64,000 nucleotides of DNA from Euclidia mi (Eukaryota; Arthropoda; Insecta; Lepidoptera; Erebidae), in assembly GCA_944739405.2 (NCBI GenBank), contig OX123185.2, positions 12,124,973-12,188,972 of the forward strand, written 5' to 3'. The notes under the pieces were generated by a model that made no database searches, had not been told where the DNA came from, and saw only the letters and a list, made by a program, of their open reading frames with translations. Both the position numbers and the translations under genes were made by a program. Positions 24,791-36,483 of this stretch are shown here, piece after piece. The first letter of the stretch is position 1; each line of letters starts with the position of its first letter.

Positions 24791-27010
24791 CTGTGATAAT
24801 CGTTCTTTGCTAGTTACTGAATAGAAATACGTTACAGGATATAGCAAGGCAATGAACTTAAAACTTACTCCACTAGTTAGGCAAAGCCGGCATCAGCTGC
24901 CTGAAAGCGGGGTCGAGGCTTCACTACGAGACGTCGTTGGACATATTGGAGAACTGAAGGCCCAAGCACCTTCAGGTGAGAGTCCCATCCTCACTTTACC
25001 CAAGAAGCAAAGGATGAGCCCGTAATTTGGGTTTCAACCAAGAAAACAAAAAATAAAATACTCAGAAACGATTAACAGTTAAGTCATGTTATTTATAAAC
25101 TTCATTCCTATGTAAATTTTATATAGTAATATATATAAATATATATAATCTTCAACACGTATCTAATCAGAATATAAGAGAGGAATTTCCAGTCAAAAGC
25201 TCTTATATCCTGACCATGTATTATATTTTCATTCAGCAAGCATAGAGGGCGAGCGTTCTTATAATCTGGCATTATGCTTGATACCTTTTATTTTATATTA
25301 TCCTTCTGAGCCCTGGTCGACTAGCGTTAATGCTACTTTTCATGTCCGTAACGAACCTCTCTTGGTACAAGCGGATATGTAAGCCATGATTAAAGGAACT
25401 ATATAAAACCATGTCGAACTTGTTCGTGGATTTCTACCTCTTTTGTTTGAAAGCAATTTTCATTACTTTGTGGTAAGTCGTTGATGTTGGATTAAAAACT
25501 ATACGAGGACTCTGAACATCGATGAGCTTGTTCTTTGTTATAAATGAGTTCAACATGGATCGATGCACGTAATCACCATTTTAAATTGAAGTTTCTACAA
25601 TGCAAATGAAGAAAATAACGTGAAGGCTACAGAAAATGTTAACATTGTAAACAAGTAAACAGCTTTTTTAAAATATCAGCATAGCTTTTTTATTTAATTC
25701 GATGGCTAAAAGGGTGTTGGAATATTTTCAAGACCGCTTACTTAGACAAAAAGCGAGATTTTCTCACTTTTTCGCTCGAAATCGTAATAAGTTTTCGTAT
25801 GCATAAATGGACCTCATTCGGGAATGTTGTAACAATGGGAATTTCTCTTCCGACCGGGGATCTTTTATTTTTCTCTTCTCCCGGCTTTCATTTCACTTGC
25901 AAATGTTTCATTCTCTATGAATTTACCGCGGCTCTTAGGAAAAAAAGGTTTTCCGGAATCAAAACTTGTACAAATATTTGAAGTGAAAAGTTTAGCGCTG
26001 GTTCTTTTCTCGTCATCTCAATTTCCTATTGAGGAATTAAAATAACATTTTAAAAGAATCTGCTGCAATGTCAAATATTATAATGATGAATAAAATCAAA
26101 TTGATAACTAAATGCCGAATTACTGTTTTCGTTTGGTACAGTGTTTGTATGTTGTACCTATGAGAAGTATCTGAAGAAAACTTAGTCCATCTAGGTACTT
26201 AAAGAATCTAATTTACCAATTATCAAAAATGAAATAGAAAGTTGCGTACCATTTATTCATAATCTATATGCATCCATTATGCAAATGAGAAATCTGATAC
26301 GAGATCAATTATCGATTGTTTTTAACTATTAATGTGTATGTAAAGTACTAAAGTTCACATGTATTTCGGGATTAAAAACGACATACGGGAATCAGATAAT
26401 CACAGAAAATATCAGGCAATGAATAAAAAGACATAAGTCTAAGTCTTCTTTTGGGAGGTGCAGTAATATCATAGAGCATAAATATTTGTATTCATTGGTA
26501 ATACGTAGTCGACAATTTCTTAGATAAATCTAGAACGAACAAGTACATGATTGGAAGTAAACAATGTTAGCTTTGTTCTTTTGTCAAAGCACGTATGATT
26601 CATTCCCCGAGTGGACAGTGGTGTTAGCAGCTGGACAAAGACGGGCCAACAAACTTGTTTAAGTTTGCAGGTCGTCTCTCCTTCGCAAATAGGCAACTTG
26701 TAATGTATCAACGCTCAGTAAACTACGAACCAAAGAAAAATATTCATATTTTTCATCTGTATAAACCTTTACAAAAAGCTCTCTCGATACACAATATTGA
26801 TAACTGTATCACATAAAAATATCTTCCCTCGTAAAAATTGTATTCAATAACTGAAATAAATTTTTTCGAGGCATGTAAATTTGTTTTGCCCGCCAGCCGT
26901 TTTTATTTCAGTTTCGGACAATGGACTGTGGCAGCGATGAAATAAAAAAAAGATATGTAGGCGAGCAGAGGCCATATCAAATGATTCTATCAATATAACT
27001 GTATGATAGA
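24791..27010. other. Long stretch with no supported gene
   Basis: About 2.2 kb. 24840-25030 is of higher complexity (gcatcagctgcctgaaagcg, ggcccaagcaccttcaggtg) but could not be matched to a family. The open frames at 25799-25981 and 26520-26711 are short, unlike any known protein and lack context. The rest is AT-rich sequence of unknown nature. Confidence 0.4.
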
Positions 27011-27016
27011 CTTTTA

Positions 27017-27335
27017 AGCAGCGATAGTCTAGTGGATAGACCGATATAGATAGACTGCCACGCAGAGGGTCCGGGTTAGAATTCACGGCGCCCACCGATG
27101 ACTTTTCGGAGTTATGTGCGTATTAAATTGTTCATTATCGCATGCTAAACGGTGAAGGAAAACATCATGAGGAAACCTGCATGTCTGAGAGTTCTTCATA
27201 ATGTTCTCTAAAGACATGTGAAGTCTGCCAACCTGCACTTGGCCAGCGTGGTGGACTATGGCCTTACCCTTCTCATAATATGAAGAGTCTCGTGCTCAGC
27301 AGTGGGACAGTATAAAGGACTGATGATGATAGACT
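27017..27335 (+). repeat. tRNA-derived SINE, near full length
   Basis: gcagcgatagtctagtggat head, B box as gggttagaattc (degenerate), body gacttttcggagttatgtgc, tail cagcagtgggacagtataaa then gatgatgat. Same family and orientation as 19294-19640. Confidence 0.85.
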
Positions 27336-27339
27336 TTTA

Positions 27340-29000
27340 AGTTTTTTCGGAGTGTGTACACTTACCTTGATTGCGATTATCAGATAATTCAGAACCGTTG
27401 CACAATCCCAGGATTGTGTAAGGCCCAGGCCTTACTCTCCAAAATAATACCAATCTCAATTTAAAACCAATACAATTCCAATGTCAATTTTATGGTCACG
27501 TGAAACCAATGTTGTCAACATTGGATTGAAATTGGGATTGCCCTGCAATTGGATGAACTAGTGTTGTAAATTTGTTACTATTAAACATCATTAGGTTTAT
27601 GAAAGTCTATATGTTGGAAATAACAAGATAAATAGATAAATATTATGCGGATAATTGTTTAACTCATTTATTTTATCATCTTTAAATTAATTAAGAACTT
27701 GAAAATGGCTAATGTCATAAAAATTAGGTATTTCTGGCTGTATGAGTGATGGCCGGTGCCACTTGTCATCACAGTATATAAAAGTGAATCAACTCAAAAG
27801 GGCTCCAATTTTTAAATATTTACGAGTCAATTTTGATAAAGGAGCTTTTTTATGTTTGTGTATTTGTTTATCAGATCCAAGAAATAAAACAAGAGTGATT
27901 ATAAAATATAAAATTAGTTCTAATAAAGTTAGAGGTTAACATAGGTACTACTTTAATATCTTGGATCATACATACCTAAGTATTTATTCTGATATGATCA
28001 ATATTGTTGATTACTATATTCAATATAAACATTATCAAAAGCCCTAAACTTTGATGAATTAAATGCTTTATATTTTGATATATTTTCTCAATCAAATCCA
28101 ACACGGTAATTTGTTTCGTCCATGTATCAGATCACACGGCGTTCGTCTCGTCTTATTTTTACTTAATTTTTTTGACGTTTAATAAATATATTGCTCATTC
28201 ATTATCATTAACTGTGTCATAATAGAATCTTACAATTCTTACTATTACTTTAAATAAAACACCAACAATTTATAAAAAAAAGTGAAAGAAAGTTACTGTT
28301 TCTTTATTGGATAAAACTCAATTCACAAACAATAATTCTAACACAATATTGACGCAATACAGAACTGTCGAAATATGCTCGGTAGTCGCTTTACTTGCTT
28401 TCCAATACCGATCCCAATTCAATTTAGTTCCTCAAATATACGTTCAATTTCAAACCGATTTGGCGCTAGTATCGTGTTCAAGATTACGAAATGACATAAT
28501 CCCGATGTCGATAGATCGGAATTAAATTCAAGGCCCTGTCACCGAAATATTATAAATATTTAAGTAAAACTGCCATATTTTACAAGGGTTAAAATATATT
28601 TCGATATAAGCTGTCTTTTTCGTTTCGTAGAATCATATTATGTCTCTTTAATTTATTTATTTCATTTAGTATTTTAACAAATGCTGCAGGATGAATTAAA
28701 TGCCATTCAAGTAGACACGCCTGGTTATGTACGTGTCTACATCAATAACAGAGTTGATTGAGTATTACTGTGTCTTATTTTACTGTTTTAACTGATAACA
28801 GCAAGTTTATCATCCCAATAGTATGCGCAGACGAGTGCAAGTTTTAAAAAATCAACACCCACTGACACACGCCTGGGGTTCAGGGCAGCCATTCCTCGGT
28901 TTCCTGACCTGAATTGTTTCTCCGTATATCCATCCATTTCTACCGGTTCGTCCCGGCAACCATTATATTAACATTTTTATTTTTATCTTGTAAATATAAA
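27340..29000. other. AT-rich stretch, no supported gene
   Basis: About 1.7 kb. Several small palindromes occur: cacaatcccaggattgtg near 27400, caatgttgtcaacattg near 27508, and gtagacacg...cgtgtctac at about 28711-28740. No terminal repeats or coding motifs. 28860-28960 is GC-richer and of unknown origin. Confidence 0.4.
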
Positions 29001-29005
29001 AATTA

Positions 29006-29255
29006 AGCGGCGATAGCCCTGTGGTCTACGTAACGGACTGCCGAGACGGTGGTCTCGGGTTCGATCCCCAGTTACAACAGGCACTCACCTCTGACTTTTC
29101 GAAGCTATGTGTGCATTCAAAATGTTAATTATCGCTCACTTATTATGTGCCCGAAAGGTGGCTATTACATTGGGACCGAAACATAACTGGCGAAGTGTGG
29201 GTGTGTAATAGACCTCTGAATACAGAGATAAAGGCGTGAAGTTATGTTATGTTGT
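29006..29255 (+). repeat. SINE-like repeat, second subfamily
   Basis: Head ggcgatagccctgtggtcta (A-box-like) and ctcgggttcgatccccag (B box) show a tRNA-derived promoter. The body cacctctgacttttcgaagc is related to the main family, but the 3' end (gcgaagtgtgggtgtgtaat, aaggcgtgaagttatgttat) is different. A fragment of this end is at 8405-8482. Confidence 0.7.
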
Positions 29256-30422
29256 ATAGAAATGTGTTTATTTTTTCAAGATAACTGATAACACTCGCCC
29301 AGAAGATTCTCCAGCAAAATCTGAACTTATCGAAGTCGGTACACATCGTGGCGGCATCATAACTAGCCGGCAGGACACCACGTGCTTCGACTGCCTCGCC
29401 AATCTAATTTCCGATAGCTTTGTCTACACTATCAAACAGATCGACCTACTATGTAACCTATCGCGGTACGTTTAAGATGTTGTTGCGTTATTATATTGGG
29501 CCAATCACACTTTAAGTCTCTTATGCAAAGGAGTAATCCCGGTTTTTTGTGTTCTTCACGGAAGAACGAGCGATCATGTATGACAAGTCATCAATTTTGT
29601 CAGAGTCCCACAGGACTCTGCTCTACAGGCATTTGTAGCCTACTCAAACCATCGTTTTGTCCTCGCGAATCGCGCTTTGCATACTTTGTCGCGACAAATA
29701 TCGTTCAAAAATGAAATGATAATGAATATCTACCAAACCCATCTGAAGGCGCGCCCTAAAAAGTTACACGAGCAGGCGCGCGTGAGCAAAACTCTCACGC
29801 TATTTCAAATGACGTTTTCTTTGAGATCAATTATATTTTTACCATCAATTTACATGTTATAATAAATTAAGTCTTTATTTAATTATATAAAATGTTTTAT
29901 TAATAGTAAACAACAAAATATTATGCAGTCTTATGTGCAAATTAAACATATATTGCAGTTTGGCCTCAATAGTTCGCTATCTTTTCATACAAAATAATTT
30001 TAAAAAAGAAACACAATATAAATGGAATGATTTTATCTTCCATGAGATCTTGAGTTATGTGTCTTTCATAACACATATGCCATATAAAAAGAATATGCTC
30101 GGTGCACACTGGTATACTGCACAAAATGCATGCTTTTTTTGAACGAATTTTGCTAATGTGGAATATAGGAAGTGTGGCATTTTGCGAAAGTGGCTTTTTA
30201 CGAATGTGACATTGTGCGCCTAATCCTATTGGTATATTCTAGTGATACAACAATCGATTTGCCTAGCATATTCCTATACATATTTTGATTTTCTACCATT
30301 TCATACGTGTTCGCTCAGATAAGACAGCTTAAGTTTTATTTTTTAAACCCCTATAACATTTTCTCTGCAAATGCTACAGAGTTACATCCATACAAAAATA
30401 CACTTATTGAGATTTTTCATCT
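29256..30422. other. No supported gene
   Basis: 29290-29480 is of higher complexity but unmatched. 29745-29800 carries ggcgcgcgtgagcaaaa, a motif that recurs near 31090 and 31264 (see findings). 30125-30235 has loosely repeated attttgcgaaagtgg-like units. Open frames at 29496-30142 show no family resemblance. Confidence 0.35.
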
Positions 30423-30870
30423 TCTTCTGTATATATAAAATTCTTGCGTTACTGACTGACTGACAGACAAAAAAAAGGCATAGGGTTCCCTCCAAGAACT
30501 TAAGGCCCCAAGCCAACCTCACCTGCAAGTGGTGCACCTGCCGATCAACGGACGAAGCTCTGGCAAACAAAATATCCCGATAAGCGGCAATAGGCTCGCC
30601 ACCTATTACGTGGGATCAAAACACTTGCGAAAAGTGGGCGTTTAATATGCCTCTGCCTACTCCTTCGGAGAAACAGGCGTGAGTCTATGTATGTATGTAT
30701 GTATGTATGTATGACAGACAAGCTAAAGCCAAAACTACGGGGCGTAAGAAGCTGAAATTTGACATATAAATTCCTTGGTGATAGGGGTGCACTAAGAGGG
30801 ATTTACCGAAACTCCCACGGGATCCGGCAGAAGCAATTAATGTGCGGGCGTAGCTGCGGGCACCCTCTAG
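30423..30870 (+). mobile_element. Nonautonomous Helitron with nested SINE
   Basis: It starts near tcttctgtatatataaaatt and ends gctgcgggcaccctCTAG followed by T. The body is split: ttcttgcgttactgactgac before 30487, and acagacaagctaaagccaaa after 30714, with a SINE-like insert between. Related short copies are at 9495-9692 and 18361-18576 (both minus). Confidence 0.7.
30487..30714 (+). repeat. SINE with RTE-type 3' end, nested in Helitron
   Basis: The insert ends with gcctctgcctactccttcgg, gaaacaggcgtgagtctatg and (tatg)n, the same 3' end as the RTE LINE at 61636-62150. Its 5' part is unrelated to RTE coding sequence, so it looks like a SINE or short element that borrowed the RTE tail. 60513-60592 is another tail of this kind. 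Confidence 0.6.
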
Positions 30871-31364
30871 TTTGATATAGGTCTTAAGATGTTACAACAC
30901 TTGGGAAGAAACCACCCATTCTCCTTTGAGGGGCTTGCTGATCACCTATTGTATGCCTTGTTTACTGTGAGAAATAAATAAAACATGTAAATATTATTTC
31001 CACTAATTTAATCAATAACTATGCACATTTTCTAAGAAAAAATAATCAAATCAATTTTGTTATTTAGTAAAAAATACTTACACGAACGAGCGCGTGATGA
31101 GCAAAATGCCGCGCTTCACGAACCACCACTCACCATGCAGTCATGATGGCACTGAGCACCGTGGGAGTGGCGTCAGAAGAGAGGGGATGAAATTTTAGGA
31201 AGGTACTGAGAAGCTTGTAGTGACACAGTATAGCTAAAGTTGAAATTTACAGCGATGTATTTATGCGTGAGCAAAATGCTCATAGCGCGCCGTCTCACGG
31301 GTTAATGTAAGCATGGCTTACACTAATGTGTGAGATTTAATTTAAAAATTGATAGTTCTAATGT
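30871..31364. other. No gene; possible piggyBac-like end at 31264-31305
   Basis: 31264-31305 reads gcgtgagcaaaatgctcata, then gcgcgccgtctcacggg and TTAA. A GGG-TTAA terminus is the form of a piggyBac-family right end, but the left end was not located. 31085-31120 carries a related gcgtgatgagcaaaatgc motif. Confidence 0.3.
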
Positions 31365-31373
31365 TTGATAAAT

Positions 31374-32068
31374 GGGATCCTGCCATTTTGCCGAAAAGAT
31401 TTTGACAAAATTTCATTACCCAAACAAATTTCAGCAACCTTTTTTTATACCATTGCAATATTTCGAATGATTTTAGTACGCATATTTTTATTTGGTCAAA
31501 TTTTTACTTGGCAAAATATTACCAAGTATAATGTCACTATGGCATTTGGTCTTTAATCAAATGATTTATCACAGCAAACAATCTTCAGACAATAAACGTT
31601 TGGTGATATTAGTTTATTTATGGAAGTAGTTAGAGTAGGTTAATTATTAAAAAAATGGTAAGGTTAGGTTAGGTTAGAACTGTGACCTCCTACGCACGAG
31701 CCGAGCGAGCGACGCGAGCGGTGCCGTGGTAGCGGCTGGCGAGTGCCAGAAACGACTTGCATTAATATAAAAAAGAGATTGTTTATTGTAGGTTACCCGG
31801 AACTGAATTATTTAGATTAGGATAATTATTGATTTTGCGTAATAACTGTTATTCCAACTGAAATATTTGACTAAATAAAAAATGTTAAAAGTACTAGTTG
31901 GTAAACAAGTTATAGTTTAAACGTTCATTTCCCAAACATTAGGTTTGCTTTACAATTTTTTGTGAATAGATTTTTTGCTAAGTAATAATTTGGCAAATGA
32001 AATTACGCGAAACATTTTTTGGGAAATGAAAATTTGTCAAATTCCTTTCGGTCAAACAAGGGAGACCC
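31374..32068. mobile_element. MITE/DNA element with 9-bp flanking repeats
   Basis: The 695-bp element is flanked by ttgataaat at 31365-31373 and 32069-32077, a perfect direct repeat. Its ends are imperfect inverted repeats of about 50 bp; for example the left end complement ttgggtaatgaaattttgtc pairs with ttgggaaatgaaaatttgtc on the right. Outermost bases are GGG..CCC. No transposase frame. The interior includes ggttaggttaggttag and a GC-rich patch. A hAT or related 8-9-bp class is possible. Confidence 0.7.
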
Positions 32069-32475
32069 TTGATAAATAGATATCACATATAATAATTATG
32101 CTACCTTGTGTCGTTATAGCGAATATCACAAACCAAGCCTTGGTTAAAATTTAGTCTTTATAATGAATAGATTTGCATTAATTCAAAATATTATCATACT
32201 TTACGTGCCTGCTAAATCTAGGGATAAAATTTTCATATTCATAAAGTATAACGATATCGTTTATGAGAGAAGTTTAAAAATCTCAGCGTAGCCAAGTTGT
32301 TCGTTCGTTACTTAAGTTACGGTGCTAGACAGTCTCACACACTATTACTTTATACTTTGAAACTTAATCGTTAATCTTCTGTATTGTATGATGGATATGT
32401 TGCAGTGTCGTTGAAAGGTAGATGATATTTTTTGTATCTTATACAACTCTGTATTATAAGGCGCTGAGCCGGCGT

Positions 32476-32640
32476 AGCTTAAGGAGCTCTTCTAGACATG
32501 AGGCAAGCAATAATTAACAATTCCATACGCAAATAACTCCAAAAACACAGCGATGAGCGCTGTGGATTCGATGATTCGAATCCGATACCCTCTGCATAGT
32601 TATCCTTTACCTGTACCTCCACTAGGTTATCGCTGCCTCT
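32476..32640 (-). repeat. tRNA-derived SINE, 5' half
   Basis: In antisense: gcaagcaataattaacaatt, then the decayed B-box region and tccactaggttatcgctgcc at the head. Orientation minus, same family as 19294-19640. Confidence 0.7.
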
Positions 32641-33324
32641 TCTAAAGGTAAAGAGCTGTGATGAATATGAAAGTAGAGGGTCGAAAAGAGAGTGTGCAGC
32701 CAAGAAGAAAATGGATGGACTGTGTGAGGATATATACGAAAGAGAAAGGAGTTAATGTACGGATGTCAACCAACCGAGCAGTATGGAGTCGAAGAACATG
32801 CTCCGCCGACACACATACATTGGTACCAGGGCAAAGTGATAATCATGAGAGTTGTTGTTTTAAAAAGTAATCTTATTTTCCCTCTTCAGGCCTAGCTCAT
32901 ACTTTAATAAAAATTAAATTCTTAATACTTTTCCTCAGCAAAAGCATACGAGGTCCTCATTAAAATAAAGTGTATGAAATCTGTGCAACAGACAGCCAAG
33001 GTAGACGAGGTATTATAAATGGAAAGCATTGTTTAATTAAATAAATCTTTTGACTTGTAAAATTTAGACACGTATAATAACCAATGTTAACTACACGTGT
33101 GGAGCAGTAGTTTATGCGAACGCTTTTAAAACTGCGTCAAATATTCTGATTTCGGTCTCCATACCTTGGTTTTTCTTTCTTTATTTTTTGTTTAAAAGGA
33201 CAACTGCCGAACTAGAAATAAATCCTATGTCTCGGGAGATCTGACACACATTCAACCAACGGACACAAAGAACACTGGAGGCTCGAAACAGCAATTTGTG
33301 GATCACATAAAGTGTTGTCGAATC
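32641..33324. other. No clear feature; possible Tc1/RTE-like trace at 32660-32830
   Basis: The frame at 32658-32870 reads MKVEGRKESVQPRRKWMDCV and then KEKGVNVRMSTNRAVWSRRT. This has the RPRRxWxDC...RxxWR pattern of RTE-type LINE C-termini, so it is likely another RTE 3' fragment. The remainder is unassigned. Confidence 0.4.
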
Positions 33325-33570
33325 GAAGCAGCGATAGCCTAGTGGAGAGTTCGAATCCACGGCGAGCACCGATGACTTTTCGGAGTTATGTGCGTATTAG
33401 ATTGTTAATAATCACTTAATGTTCTCGAAAGACATGTGAACTCTGCCAACCCGCACTTGGCCAGCGTGGTGGACTATGAGAAGAAGAAGACTATATACCT
33501 TACCCTTCTCATAATGGGAAGAGGCCCGTGTTCAGCAGTGGGACAGTATAAAGGGCTGATGATGATAATG
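33325..33570 (+). repeat. tRNA-derived SINE, internally deleted
   Basis: gcagcgatagcctagtggag head is fused to gttcgaatccacgg (the bases between A and B boxes are missing), then cttttcggagttatgtgcg, a shortened body, and tail cagcagtgggacagtataaa gatgatgat. Confidence 0.75.
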
Positions 33571-34560
33571 TGTTGTCACGTGTGGGAATTGATCTTACGA
33601 CACTCGGCGCAGTGCTAAACGACGAGGCGTATGTATGATCTACAATTTGTATTGTTTTGAGTTTGAGTGTCCATGGGTTGAATGTTTCCACGCTACATAG
33701 GCTGTATTCCAAGTGCAGGCGTGTGCTCAAAAAAAGATTTAATTATATCAATTTCATCTCATATAAAACACGCAACTTAAAAAAAAAATAACTATAGTAA
33801 AATATTCTGATTATATAAATCGCATTATATCTAAATGGATACATATTACATAAATTTTTACTTATCATATTTGTAGTGAAATATTCTCAGATTATAATTT
33901 TAATTTTCTGATATTTTATTCCGACCATATAATCCATTTAAACTGCAACATAATACAAAAATTGTCGTACTAAAATGTAAATTAAAGGTATAAAAACTAG
34001 CATTGTCAATGGTTTAAAAAGTTGTTATTATTGGTTCCCGTTCCATACGATAATCTATCACAGAGATATGACGCAAAAAGTGATTTATTGCGCGCGTCCT
34101 TGGTGATTTAAAATTTTAAACAGCTTGGTAACTTTGGTACTTTCAGAACAATTTTGTTGAGGCAATTAATTTAATTTGTGTATGTTTTTGTTGATATATA
34201 GTGTGTTTAATAAATCGGAAACGCATTAAATTACACCTAAATATCAGTTTGTGTCACATTTTTGGTAACTATTAGGTAAACTGGTAAATTATTATTCAAA
34301 TGTTGCATGAAGGTAAACGTTTTTCTCTGATACATATGCTATATTACTGCAAAATACTGCTTTTGTATTTTCTTGTTCTTTATGCTGAAATGAAACAAGA
34401 ACATCTATTGTGACAGAAATAAGTCTGGAGTCTTCTGTACGAATGGCTAGATGCTAATCCTAATTAGGTTATTTAGAATGATTCCATCCAACAAAAGTAA
34501 ATTTGCTTACTTTTATAAATGTAATCACTGGGATTACATTAATTATTTCAGCTATTAAAC
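33571..34560. other. AT-rich sequence, no feature recognised
   Basis: About 1 kb of AT-rich DNA. Open frames at 33509-33730 and 34469-34726 overlap repeat sequence and show no domain. Confidence 0.4.
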
Positions 34561-34564
34561 TTAG

Positions 34565-34860
34565 TTTAGCTAAGTTATCGAAGCAGTGATAACCCTTTGG
34601 AATCAAACCCACAGCATGCACCACAAACTTCGCGAAGTTAAGTGCGTTATGGATTGTTATCATCGTTTGCCAATCAGTGAAGGTAACAATCGTGAGGAAA
34701 CCTGAATGTCTGAGAGTTCTCCACAATATTTGTGGAGTCTGTCAACCCGCACTTATCCAGCATGGTGAACTAACGCCTAATCCTGTGAAGAGGCCTGTGC
34801 CCTACTGTGAGCACAGGTCTCTTCACAGAGTATAAGCAAGGCTGATGACGATGAAATCTG
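34565..34860 (+). repeat. Degenerate tRNA-derived SINE
   Basis: Recognised from aagcagtgataaccctttgg, cgaagttaagtgcgttatgg, gtgaaggtaacaatcgtgag and gaaacctgaatgtctgagag, with a broken tail. The tail contains a hairpin, gaagaggcctgtgc...gcacaggtctcttc at about 34785-34821. Confidence 0.65.
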
Positions 34861-35734
34861 CTACATAATTTTTATGTCATATTGAGACGTAACAACTACT
34901 AAACTAAAGACGATTTCTCTGCCAAATTTATTCGAAATTTAGCTTAACGAGTTTAAGACATTTTTTTCTTTTATCGTACCATAAAAGAGAGCAATATACT
35001 TATTTAAGTTTAGTCAGTACAGTAAGAATATAATTACTTGTCTTGCCTTTACTTGTCTTGTCTGCAGCTGATTTCGAGCTTAGGTACCTAAATAACCTTT
35101 CGCAATTGATTGCTGAAAAAGGCCATCGTAATTGCGTCACAATACCTTTTTCAGAGGAGGGCCACCTAGGCCACATAGGCTTTATTGTCGAGTTTTGTCG
35201 TCGTTTCCCGAAGATACTACTGGCTTCGTGTATTTTCCATACTCATCTTTTACGACACTCGCGGAATTAAATAGGTTAGTAACACTTTGTATTCTTAATC
35301 CATCACCCACACTGACACTTTCACAGTATGCGATGAACAATTAAACTCTATACGAATTGCCTTATTGTATTCGATCTATCTCTGCATGCTCTCATGCATC
35401 TGCTCGTAGGCTATCTGCTGCCCACGATTTATTCTTAATAACTAAATACGGGGACGTCGCTTTATTATATTTTTTTGTGAACTGTACCGGTATTCGACGG
35501 AGATGTAAATTTTTTTATGATTTTTCAAGGGTCCTTTATCTGGACTTAAATTTTTAATTGCATGGTAACTACGATAGACTATTAGAACTTAGAGAAAATC
35601 AAACACTCAACTCATAGCGTAGATTGTGTGGAATTCACGCTAGCAGTGGCATTAGCAGTTTAAGTATACTTTAAAAACGCCGTATTTTATTAAATTAAAC
35701 GTATTTCAAGCGCATGATTGTTTATATTATTTCT
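34861..35734. other. No supported gene
   Basis: Frames at 35043-35344 overlap in three registers and lack family motifs. Nothing can be named. Confidence 0.35.
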
Positions 35735-35832
35735 AGAAAATTACGGAGATCTCTCAGACACGCAGGTTTGCTCAGAATACATATTTTCCTTCACTGTTTA
35801 GCAAGCGACAAATAACAATTTAATAATGATAA
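35735..35832 (-). repeat. SINE middle fragment
   Basis: The stretch gatctctcagacacgcaggt, then ttccttcactgtttagcaag and cgacaaataacaatttaat is the antisense of the SINE body. Head and tail are missing. Confidence 0.6.
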
Positions 35833-36254
35833 TAACTGTACTTATACAGTTGCGTGAAACTATATGTAAATATATTAGCTATCTGGCGTAGTACGTAGGC
35901 AAAAATATCATGTTTTGCTAAATAATTAATATTAAATTTATACAATAGTTTTCTTCAGTACATTAACTCTCATATTTGTACATTTAAGCCGAAAATAACC
36001 GTACTACTATATTGAATTTTACGTCCTTCCTCCTTTTGCGAACTCAAGATGGCATTCACCGAGCATCAGTTTCTCTACACGTTGACTGTTTCTGACACAC
36101 ATAACACTTTTGTTTGTAGTTCCTCTTTCAATACTAGTGTCAGTTACTTTGTTCCTTTGTGGTACTGTAGATGCCTGGCAAGTATAGTGACATAGTAGGT
36201 ACATTCATTTTGAAATGTAAGGAGTATTTTACAAACATGAAATAATGTACCTAT

Positions 36255-36370
36255 CTTTTTTCTTTTTTGAATGAGTGTGTGCCCTACTACGGCGTTGGCG
36301 TTCATAGGCCGACGGAACGCCTCCGACATGGCCTAATGATTCCTGTCCTTAGGCAAGAACCTAATAACTT
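36255..36370. repeat. Unnamed repeat shared with 50405-50600
   Basis: cgcctccgacatggcctaat followed by cctgtcctt.ggcaagaacc matches ggcctccgacatggcctaac and cttgtcctgagacaagtacc in the other copy, same orientation. Possibly a SINE or LINE end. Confidence 0.5.
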
Positions 36371-36483
36371 AGATAATAAAGTATTATTCTGAAATAAATA
36401 AATTATTATTATTATACAGTGTGTTGATAAAAATTTGCAAAATATTTTCCGGGGTGAATTTACTACTATAACTGAATACAAAT

